Assembly (NCBI GenBank): GCA_903927775.1
Contig: CAIYOE010000169.1
Coordinates: 1-5,861 of the forward strand
Length of the DNA: 5,861 bases
Direction of reading: 5' to 3'
Origin: an uncultured Micrococcales bacterium
GTDB taxonomy: Bacteria > Actinomycetota > Actinomycetes > Actinomycetales > Microbacteriaceae
Part shown: positions 1 through 5,255 of the stretch, piece after piece
Numbering within the stretch: the stretch's first letter is position 1
How the letters are laid out: each line of letters starts with the position of its first letter
Program-made: the position numbers and the translations under genes
The notes under the pieces: generated by a model
What the model saw: the letters and a program-made list of their open reading frames with translations, nothing else
Told to the model about the DNA's origin: nothing
Databases searched by the model: none

Positions 1-231
1 AACCCCATCGATGCCAACGAAATGGCCCGTTCCGGCGTTACCAAAACTCATTGCGTAGCCGTAGGTGACCCATATCACTCCGATGAGACCGAGCGATCCG
101 AAACTCATCATCATCATGCTGACCACGGACGAGGCTCGCACCAAACCGCCATAGAAGAATGCCAGGCCCGGGGTCATAAATACCACGAGTGCACTGCAGA
201 TTATGAGGAACATAGTTTGATCGCTATGCAA
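1..231 (-). CDS. amt: Ammonium transporter (Amt family), second paralogue, 5' part only
   Basis: This is a membrane channel protein for ammonium/ammonia uptake. Only the first 77 codons are present; the rest lies beyond the left edge. The translation contains MTPGLAFFYGG and SFGSLGLIGV, the first two membrane segments typical of Amt proteins. By my alignment about 53 of 72 residues match the neighbouring full-length copy, with a two-residue gap near the N-terminus (MHSDQ against MHLDQGH). The start is a TTG at 231-229, chosen because it gives the same MHxDQ beginning as the paralogue and has a perfect AGGAGG seven bases upstream; the ATG at 213-211 would remove conserved N-terminal residues. 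It lies 64 bases downstream of amtB on the same strand, so co-transcription is likely, but a strong hairpin fills that gap. Family assignment is secure. Whether the full protein is intact, and its PII-docking tail, cannot be seen. Confidence 0.92.
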   Translation of the reverse strand, partial: MHSDQTMFLIICSALVVFMTPGLAFFYGGLVRASSVVSMMMMSFGSLGLIGVIWVTYGYAMSFGNAGTGHFVGIDGV

Positions 232-238
232 AAGCTAG

Positions 239-244
239 CCTCCT
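239..244 (-). promoter_or_regulatory. Shine-Dalgarno site of the downstream amt paralogue
   Basis: The minus strand reads AGGAGG here, a perfect ribosome binding site, with seven bases between it and the TTG at 231-229. It decides the start of the left-edge amt gene. Its upstream edge lies seven bases from the base of a strong hairpin, close enough that a loading ribosome and the hairpin could compete. Confidence 0.8.
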
Positions 245-251
245 AGACATG

Positions 252-285
252 CCAATAGTGGGACCCTTTCGGGCCCCACTATTGG
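252..285 (-). terminator. Intercistronic hairpin between the two amt genes (partial terminator or attenuator)
   Basis: The arms at 252-266 and 271-285 pair over 15 bases. On the minus strand this is CCAATAGTGGGGCCC, a GAAA loop, then GGGTCCCACTATTGG, with a single G-T wobble. GAAA is a stable GNRA-type tetraloop. In the minus direction, in which both amt genes are read, the hairpin is followed by CATGTCT and then the AGGAGG of the next gene, with no T-tract. In the plus direction it is followed by a T-rich stretch (286-297), as in a classical intrinsic terminator, but no plus-strand gene is visible that would need it. The hairpin is plain from the sequence. Its role (attenuating the second amt gene, protecting the 3' end of the amtB message, or stopping antisense transcription) is inference. 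Confidence 0.6.
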
Positions 286-295
286 TCTTTGATTT

Positions 296-1570
296 TTAGC
301 GATCGGCTCCGAAAGAGTAAGCCTCTTCGCCGTGCACTACTGTGTCGATGCCGGCGATTTCGTCCTCGGCTGTTACCCGGAAGCCAATGGTCTTCTCAAT
401 GATTAAACCGATAACAAATGCACCGATGAAACTGTATGCCAATACGGCGCCCGCACCGAGTGCCTGCATTGCGAACTGGTGCCAGCCGTGACCGAAAGCT
501 GCACCAACGCCGCGCCCGAAGATACCGATGTAAAGGGTTCCCACGATACCGCCGACCAGGTGAATACCTACTACGTCGAGCGAGTCATCGAAGCCTAGTG
601 CGAACTTGAGGTCGACGGCAAGGGCACAGAGTGCGCCAGCAATTACACCAAGGACGATTCCCCACATTGGGTCCAAGATCTCACAGGCTGGGGTGATTGC
701 TACCAGACCCGCGACCGCACCGGACGCCGCACCAATCGAGGTTGCCTTGCCGTGCTTAATCTTCTCTACGATGATCCAACCCAACATGGCAGCCGCAGGT
801 GCGCTCAGCGTGTTGATGAACGCGATCGAAGCAAGACCATCTGCGGCTACCTCAGAACCAGCGTTGAACCCAAACCAGCCGAACCAAAGAAGAGCGGTTC
901 CCAGAAGTGTCAGAGGAACATTGTGAGGCTGGCTCATGCCCTTTGCGAAACCGAAGCGCTTGCCCAAAATGATTGCCAACGCGAGACCGGCAGCACCAGC
1001 GTTGATGTGAACCGCGGTACCACCAGCGAAGTCGATAACGCCTAGGTTGTAAACAATCCAGCCACCATCGATGATTTTGCCGGTGCTGTCCACAGTGAAG
1101 TTGAACACCCAGTTAGCGACTGGGAAGTAGATAAGGGTTGCCCAAACACCGGCAAACACCATCCATGCGCCGAACTTTGCGCGGTCTGCTATTGCACCGG
1201 AAATTAGCGCAACGGTAATGATTGCGAAGGTGGCCTGGAAAGCGACAAATGCCATAGAAGGGTAAGAGCCGGTTGGGTTCAGCGCGTCTTTCAACTGGGC
1301 GTCTAGACCAATAAAGCTGGTGTCGATGCCCCAAACGCCGTCGATGCCAATGAAGGTCTTAGTTCCGCCATTGCTAAAGCCAATCGCGTAGCCATAGATA
1401 ACCCAAAGAACACCGATGAGCCCGAGCGAACCGAAGCTCAGCATCATCATGCTTACAACGCTCTTAGCCTTAACCATTCCACCGTAGAAGAATGCAAGAC
1501 CCGGCGTCATCAATAGAACTAGCGCAGAGCTAATAAGAATAAAAGCGGTATGTCCCTGATCCAGGTGCAT
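296..1570 (-). CDS. amtB: Ammonium transporter AmtB
   Basis: A 424-residue channel for ammonium uptake in the cytoplasmic membrane, expected to form a trimer with 11 membrane helices per subunit. Conserved landmarks align to Escherichia coli AmtB: the phenylalanine gate in FQATF (F111, F115; E. coli F103, F107), DFAGGTAVHIN with D180 and pore histidine H188 (E. coli D160, H168), WFGFNAGS with W232, F235 and S239 (E. coli W212, F215, S219), and the second pore histidine H337 in GIHLVGG (E. coli H318). The tail has AGIDTVVHGEEAYSF, the region that couples to PII proteins, so GlnK control is likely. Unlike E. coli AmtB it has no separate signal peptide; the protein starts directly with the first helix. 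The start is ATG 1570-1568, with GAGAGG (1578-1583) seven bases upstream. It is divergent from nhaA and heads a tandem with a second amt gene. No PII gene is visible. Confidence 0.97.
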   Translation of the reverse strand: MHLDQGHTAFILISSALVLLMTPGLAFFYGGMVKAKSVVSMMMLSFGSLGLIGVLWVIYGYAIGFSNGGTKTFIGIDGVWGIDTSFIGLDAQLKDALNPTGSYPSMAFVAFQATFAIITVALISGAIADRAKFGAWMVFAGVWATLIYFPVANWVFNFTVDSTGKIIDGGWIVYNLGVIDFAGGTAVHINAGAAGLALAIILGKRFGFAKGMSQPHNVPLTLLGTALLWFGWFGFNAGSEVAADGLASIAFINTLSAPAAAMLGWIIVEKIKHGKATSIGAASGAVAGLVAITPACEILDPMWGIVLGVIAGALCALAVDLKFALGFDDSLDVVGIHLVGGIVGTLYIGIFGRGVGAAFGHGWHQFAMQALGAGAVLAYSFIGAFVIGLIIEKTIGFRVTAEDEIAGIDTVVHGEEAYSFGADR

Positions 1571-1636
1571 TTGTTTACCTCTCTCCTAATAAACAAGTGA
1601 CGAAACTCGCCAGCACCTAGATTTTGGCAATGTTGT

Positions 1637-1674
1637 ATTTCGTGAGTTGACCGCAAATGTTTCGTGTTTGTAAA
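1637..1674 (-). promoter_or_regulatory. Possible GlnR-type nitrogen regulator site upstream of amtB
   Basis: On the minus strand, TTTAC (1674-1670), GAAAC (1663-1659), GGTCA (1652-1648) and GAAAT (1641-1637) follow one another at exact 11-base steps. The actinobacterial GlnR consensus, as I recall it, is gTnAc-n6-GaAAc repeated with this 11-base period. The first, second and fourth elements match 4/5, 5/5 and 4/5; the third is poor. It sits about 67-104 bases upstream of the amtB start, in the right place for an activator of an ammonium transporter. I found no good sigma70 promoter for amtB, which would suit activator dependence. The spacing is observed; GlnR binding is inference, and no GlnR gene is in the window. 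Confidence 0.4.
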
Positions 1675-1676
1675 AC
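1647..1676 (+). promoter_or_regulatory. Candidate nhaA promoter
   Basis: TTGACC (1647-1652, five of six to the -35 consensus) and TAAAAC (1671-1676, four of six to the -10 consensus) are separated by 18 bases. A start near 1683 would give a leader of roughly 28 bases. The elements fall inside the GlnR-like site read on the other strand. This is the best plus-strand promoter I see in the 140-base gap; it is not proven. Confidence 0.45.
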
Positions 1677-1710
1677 CAAGTAAATCCGCAAAGTCTGCCA
1701 TTGTTTAGAC

Positions 1711-2826
1711 ATGAAGTTTTTTAGGGTCGAGAGAAACACTTCGCTGCTCATGCTCGTGGCAGCGGTTGCGGGCTTGGTGTGGGCAAACTCTCCCCTCTGG
1801 CTGGGCTTAGATCAACTTCGCAACTTTACATTTGGCTTAGGGGCTATCCAGTTCACCTTGGAAGGCTGGATTGATAACTTTGGAATTCCGGCGTTCTTCT
1901 TTCTGGTTGGACTGGAATTAAAACGCGAATTTGCCTCGGGGGTTTTGAGTAAACCAAAGGCCGTTTTGGTTCCCGGGTTGGCAGCGATTTTTGGTGTCGC
2001 TCTTCCCGCGTTGGTTTATTTAGCAATAGCTGGAGCGAACGCTACGGCGGCGGCTGGGTGGCCAATTCCGACGGCCACCGATGTCACGTTCTCTCTGGCT
2101 ATTCTTCTAATCTTCGGAAAGACGTTACCTACCGCCGCTCGAACTTTTTTACTCTCTTTTGCAGTGATAGACGACCTAGTCGCAATCGCAATCATCACCG
2201 TGCTTTTTTTGGGAAATCCGAGCCTTGACTCGTTGGCCTGGGCTGCAGGGTCTGCAGTGCTATTCGCTGGGTTAGTTAGGACCAAGCCAAACCATTTTTG
2301 GAAGCTCGTTGTCTTCCTGTTGGTCGGTTTGGCCGCTATGTTGGCTCTCTACTTCACCGTGATCAGCGGCATGCAGTCATCGGTTATGGGTGTGGTGCTT
2401 GGCCTTTTGGTGCCTGCCAAGTTCACAAAATTAACTCAAGAGGCACTTCATCCATGGATTGCAACATTGGTCTTGCCGTTGTTTGCACTCTTTGCGGTGG
2501 GCGTGAACCTTGGCCAGGGCAACATATTTGGCGAACCCGTTTTCTGGGCAGTGATGACCAGGCCGATTTCCAAGTTCCTGGGCGTGCTCTCAGGTGGGCT
2601 CTTGGGCAAACGGATTTCAGGTGAGTTCCGGGACTTATCAACATCGGTGCTGGCCAGAGTTGCCATCTTGGCAGGCATCGGTTTTACCATCTCGCTCTTG
2701 GTAGCCAGGTTGACCTTTGGTCTGGAACCGGCCTACCAAACGGCTGCTGTTGCTGGCACTTTGATTGCCACCTTGATTAGCGCAAGTGTTGCAGCTCTAG
2801 CCCTGGTTAGAGCACATCGCGCCTAA
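1711..2826 (+). CDS. nhaA: Na+/H+ antiporter NhaA
   Basis: A 371-residue inner-membrane exchanger that expels Na+ (or Li+) in return for protons, important for pH and salt balance. Family landmarks are FFFLVGLELKRE (residues 62-73, with E69 and K71), PTATDVTFSLAIL with D124 (E. coli D133), the paired ion-binding aspartates D154/D155 in AVIDDLVAIAII (E. coli D163/D164), LHPWIATLVLPLFA (247-260) and GIGFTISL near 322-329. The essential lysine E. coli K300 (GKPLGI) most likely corresponds to K288 in SKFLGV; R284 is a less good alternative. Length is slightly under E. coli NhaA (388 residues), mainly through shorter loops. The start ATG 1711 is the first possible because TAA lies in frame at 1681-1683. 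No clear Shine-Dalgarno site precedes it, so initiation may be weak or unusual. The last 30 bases overlap the convergent ATPase gene, and no terminator separates the two. Confidence 0.96.
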   Translation: MKFFRVERNTSLLMLVAAVAGLVWANSPLWLGLDQLRNFTFGLGAIQFTLEGWIDNFGIPAFFFLVGLELKREFASGVLSKPKAVLVPGLAAIFGVALPALVYLAIAGANATAAAGWPIPTATDVTFSLAILLIFGKTLPTAARTFLLSFAVIDDLVAIAIITVLFLGNPSLDSLAWAAGSAVLFAGLVRTKPNHFWKLVVFLLVGLAAMLALYFTVISGMQSSVMGVVLGLLVPAKFTKLTQEALHPWIATLVLPLFALFAVGVNLGQGNIFGEPVFWAVMTRPISKFLGVLSGGLLGKRISGEFRDLSTSVLARVAILAGIGFTISLLVARLTFGLEPAYQTAAVAGTLIATLISASVAALALVRAHRA

Positions 2827-3813
2827 ACGGCTCACTGCTCGCAAGTACTTCTTCTTGTAGGCGCCGCCTAACATCTCATCGGAGAATACGCTCGTGAGCG
2901 AATGCCCGGTATTCCTAAGTGCGATCTGAGACTCGTACATTCGATCGACCAGGGCAACAAAGCGCAAAGCGGCAACCTGGTCGTAAAGAAGCGTTACGTT
3001 CAAAAGCACCACGTTGTCTAAATCGGCCAAGAGCTGAAGGTACTTGCTTGGGTGAATTGTGGATAGGTGCTTGAGCAGGGTGGCGAAATCATCCACGGTA
3101 GACGAGCGCTTCTTGCCGTCCTGGGCGGCCATCCAGGATTCAAGATCCGACTCAGACAACGATGTCGGGCTATTGTCTACCGGGCGGTGCCGGTAGTCCT
3201 CGCCATCGATGGTGACGATTTGAAAGCGATCGGCCATGGCACTGATTTCTCGAGCGAAATCGGCCGCTGCGAAACGGCCCTGGCCCAGAGCATTTGGCGG
3301 TGTATTTGAAGTAGCAGCGAACTTGACACCCTTGAGATTTAGCTCGCTGAGCAAACGGGACATCATCATGGTGTCCCCCGGGTCGTCCAATTCAAACTCA
3401 TCGATGCAAATAAGTTCGTAGCCGCTGAGGTGCGCTACCGCATTCGCGAATCCCAAGACACCAATGAGCCCGGTAAAAGCCAAGAATGAGCCGAAAAGTT
3501 TTTTGCCTTTGAACTCGTGCCAGACACTCGCCAAAAGGTGGGTTTTCCCAACACCAAAGCCGCCGTCAAGGTAAACGCCGGCCGGACCAGCGGCCTTTTT
3601 ACTGAACAGTCCCCCCGTTTTGGCGGGGTTCGCGAATGCTCGGCAGGCATCGATGGCTTTAATTTGGCTTTCGAAACGAGAATCCGGAATGTAGGTGTCG
3701 AAGCGAGCGTTAATAAACTCCCGAGGAGGAACCAACTGACCTAGCAACTGAGCGGTTGTAACCGATGGATTGCGGCCAGAGATCGATGGGTACTTGCCGA
3801 TTGCGATTGCCAA
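2797..3813 (-). CDS. zapE: ZapE/AFG1-family P-loop ATPase
   Basis: A 338-residue ATPase of the AFG1 family. In E. coli the relative ZapE (about 375 residues) acts on FtsZ at the division site; in mitochondria AFG1 helps remove membrane proteins. The role in actinobacteria is not settled. Motifs in order: Walker A GGFGVGKT (84-91), Walker B LICIDEFELDDPGD (134-147, with D138/E139), sensor-1 type ATSNTPP (167-173), then QGRFAAADFAREI (178-190) with a likely arginine finger. The ending KKYLRAVSRLGAM resembles the usual family C-terminus, so the tail overlap with nhaA (2797-2826) is genuine coding sequence apart from the last few residues. The start is TTG 3813-3811, the first one available because TAA lies in frame at 3819-3817. 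It is divergent from sseA. I recall that in Mycobacterium tuberculosis an AFG1-type gene (Rv2670c) also lies divergent from a RibD-domain gene (Rv2671), a pairing partly preserved here. Confidence 0.92.
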   Translation of the reverse strand: MAIAIGKYPSISGRNPSVTTAQLLGQLVPPREFINARFDTYIPDSRFESQIKAIDACRAFANPAKTGGLFSKKAAGPAGVYLDGGFGVGKTHLLASVWHEFKGKKLFGSFLAFTGLIGVLGFANAVAHLSGYELICIDEFELDDPGDTMMMSRLLSELNLKGVKFAATSNTPPNALGQGRFAAADFAREISAMADRFQIVTIDGEDYRHRPVDNSPTSLSESDLESWMAAQDGKKRSSTVDDFATLLKHLSTIHPSKYLQLLADLDNVVLLNVTLLYDQVAALRFVALVDRMYESQIALRNTGHSLTSVFSDEMLGGAYKKKYLRAVSRLGAMCSNQG

Positions 3814-3819
3814 TTATTA

Positions 3820-3823
3820 CCTT
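3820..3823 (-). promoter_or_regulatory. Ribosome binding site supporting the zapE TTG start
   Basis: The minus strand reads AAGG, six bases before the TTG at 3813-3811. With the in-frame stop at 3819-3817 excluding any earlier start, it supports TTG as the true initiation codon; the next in-frame TTG is 22 codons inside conserved N-terminal sequence. Confidence 0.55.
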
Positions 3824-3856
3824 GCTGGTGGCGGCTTGGTTCAGCCTGGAATATCC

Positions 3857-3883
3857 TTGATAAGTAGACTCAGACAGTCTAAT
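3857..3883 (+). promoter_or_regulatory. Weak candidate promoter for the sseA operon
   Basis: TTGATA (3857-3862) resembles a -35 element and TCTAAT (3878-3883) matches the -10 consensus at five of six positions. The spacer is only 15 bases, shorter than the preferred 17, so the pair is uncertain. Both elements overlap the inverted repeat. Transcription would begin near 3889-3891, some 16-18 bases before the sseA ATG. Confidence 0.3.
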
Positions 3884-3886
3884 CAA
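3857..3886. repeat. Imperfect inverted repeat between zapE and sseA, candidate operator
   Basis: The left arm is TTGAT, AAG, TAGACT (3857-3870). The right arm is AGTCTA, ATCAA (3876-3886). The arms pair over 6 + 5 bases, with three unpaired bases (AAG) on the left only and a five-base CAGAC centre. It sits in the middle of the 93-base divergent gap and overlaps plausible promoter elements on both strands. It could be an operator for a dimeric regulator of both transcripts, or an RNA hairpin in a leader. The repeat is observed; the function is inferred. Confidence 0.5.
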
Positions 3887-3906
3887 CGTTATGAAAGCGG
3901 TAACTC

Positions 3907-4830
3907 ATGCCAGTACCATTCGACCCTTCGGCTGACTTTGCGGAGTATGCGCACCCAGAGGTACTGGTATCAACGGATTGGCTAGCAGCAAACCTTGGCG
4001 CTACGGGCCTAGTGGTGCTGGAAAGCGATGAAGACGTTCTGCTTTACCAATCTGGACACATCCCGACCGCTCGCAAAATCGACTGGTTTACCGAACTGAA
4101 CCACGATGTGGTGCGTGATTATTTGTCTGGTCAAGAATTTGCCGCTCTGCTTTCCAGTAAGGGAGTGAGTCGCGATGACACGGTTGTCATCTATGGCGAT
4201 AAGAGCAACTGGTGGGCATCCTATGCACTCTGGGTTTTCAAGCTATTCGGACACGCCGACGTTCGTCTGCTTAACGGCGGGCGCGAAAAGTGGATCGCGG
4301 AGGGTCGCGAACTGACTCGCGAAACCCAGAGCTTTGAAACCACCGATTACCCTGTGGTTGAGCGCAACGATTCACCGATCCGCGCGTTCCGCGACGACGT
4401 TCTAGCGCACTTTGGAAATCCACTCATCGATGTCCGCTCTCCCCAGGAGTACTCGGGTGAGCGAACTCACATGCCTGATTACCCAGAAGAAGGCGCGCTT
4501 CGCGGAGGTCACATTCCATCTGCCGCATCTGTGCCCTGGGCCAAGGCCGCAAACGAAGATAAAACTTTCAAAAGCTTGGCTGATCTGAAAGCACTTTACT
4601 TGGATGAGGCTGGGCTCAAGGCCGGTGACAACGTGATTGCGTATTGCCGAATCGGAGAACGCAGCAGCCACACTTGGTTCGTACTCAAGTATCTGTTGGG
4701 CTTTGCAAACGTGCGCAACTACGACGGCTCTTGGACCGAGTGGGGGTCCTCGGTAGGCGTCCCGATCGTGAAAGGTTCAGAACCTGGAGCTGCGCCTGCC
4801 CCTCGCCGTCAACCTAGGGTTGTTCTGTGA
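3907..4830 (+). CDS. sseA: Thiosulfate/3-mercaptopyruvate sulfurtransferase SseA
   Basis: A 307-residue, two-domain rhodanese-family enzyme, probably cytoplasmic, that takes sulfur from 3-mercaptopyruvate or thiosulfate as a cysteine persulfide. The N-terminal, non-catalytic rhodanese domain includes [16 protein letters not shown] (45-60) and [20 protein letters not shown] (93-112). The C-terminal domain includes [10 protein letters not shown] (173-182), [18 protein letters not shown] (187-204) and the active-site loop [12 protein letters not shown] with nucleophile C247. It ends [10 protein letters not shown] plus a short Pro/Ala/Arg-rich tail (about 290-307). The sequence tracks mycobacterial SseA closely from its first residues. 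ATG 3907 is the first possible start, since TAA is in frame at 3901-3903; only a weak AGCGG precedes it. Its stop overlaps the sufE start (GTGA, 4827-4830), so the two are translationally coupled. The linkage suggests SseA supplies sulfur to SufE, as proposed for the M. tuberculosis pair. The preferred donor cannot be read with certainty from sequence. Confidence 0.95.
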   Translation: MPVPFDPSADFAEYAHPEVLVSTDWLAANLGATGLVVLESDEDVLLYQSGHIPTARKIDWFTELNHDVVRDYLSGQEFAALLSSKGVSRDDTVVIYGDKSNWWASYALWVFKLFGHADVRLLNGGREKWIAEGRELTRETQSFETTDYPVVERNDSPIRAFRDDVLAHFGNPLIDVRSPQEYSGERTHMPDYPEEGALRGGHIPSAASVPWAKAANEDKTFKSLADLKALYLDEAGLKAGDNVIAYCRIGERSSHTWFVLKYLLGFANVRNYDGSWTEWGSSVGVPIVKGSEPGAAPAPRRQPRVVL

Positions 4831-5255
4831 CTAATCCCCCAAGCATCGACTCGCTTATCTCGGACTTCAATGACCTCGGCGTGCAAGACAGACTTTCGCT
4901 CCTACTCGAATACAGCGACAACCTTCCTGAACTACCCGAGCGGTATCTGGATCATCCAGATCTACTGGAGCGCGTTGAGGAATGCCAGTCACCGATTTAC
5001 CTTTTTGTAGAAGTAAACGAAGACGAGAAAGTGAATCTCTTCTTTAGTGCACCTGCCGAAGCGCCAACCACACGTGGTTTTGCATCTGTCCTTCACGAAG
5101 CTCTCGATGGTCTGCCGGCAGAAGTTGTACTTGCTGTGGATAATAACTTCCCGGACGAACTAGGACTCACCGTTGCTGTGTCACCGTTGCGAATGAATGG
5201 AATGCGAGCAATGCTTGCCCGAATCAAGAGACAAATCAAAGAGAAGACCGCTTGA
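4827..5255 (+). CDS. sufE: SufE-family sulfur acceptor protein
   Basis: A 142-residue SufE-fold protein, the usual length for the family. SufE proteins accept persulfide sulfur on a conserved cysteine and pass it towards Fe-S cluster assembly, classically from the desulfurase SufS to SufB. The acceptor is C53 in [15 protein letters not shown]. coli SufE has VKGCQSQVW around C51. The C-terminal block [21 protein letters not shown] (84-104) and [18 protein letters not shown] (119-136) is typical of actinobacterial members. The GTG start at 4827 overlaps the sseA stop by four bases and has AGGG (4816-4819) seven bases upstream. Its own stop overlaps the next gene's start (TTGA, 5252-5255). Here the adjacent sulfur source is a rhodanese-type enzyme, not a SufS, so its donor may be SseA. 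No suf operon is seen in this window. Confidence 0.94.
   Translation: MTNPPSIDSLISDFNDLGVQDRLSLLLEYSDNLPELPERYLDHPDLLERVEECQSPIYLFVEVNEDEKVNLFFSAPAEAPTTRGFASVLHEALDGLPAEVVLAVDNNFPDELGLTVAVSPLRMNGMRAMLARIKRQIKEKTA

Noticed and set aside
22..246. Plus-strand frame with a histidine-rich peptide opposite the left-edge amt gene
   Set aside because: It is the complement of the conserved amt coding sequence; the His run is the reverse of the ATG-rich Met stretch. No ribosome site or family resemblance.
606..1045. Two overlapping plus-strand frames inside amtB
   Set aside because: They lie wholly antisense to highly conserved transporter sequence, have composition expected of shadow frames and no start signals.
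1597..1606. GTGACGAAAC as a second GlnR-like site close to the amtB start
   Set aside because: The two half-sites are directly adjacent with no six-base spacer, so the helical phasing expected for GlnR is missing.
2858..2870. Small perfect inverted repeat TAGGCGCCGCCTA near the end of zapE, as a possible nhaA terminator
   Set aside because: Five-base stem with a three-base loop, no T-tract, and it lies within conserved zapE codons; too weak to call.
3891..3935. A 14-codon upstream frame (ATG 3891 to TGA 3933-3935) overlapping the sseA start
   Set aside because: Very short, no ribosome site, and it could arise by chance; worth reconsidering only if the sseA transcript is shown to begin exactly at 3891.
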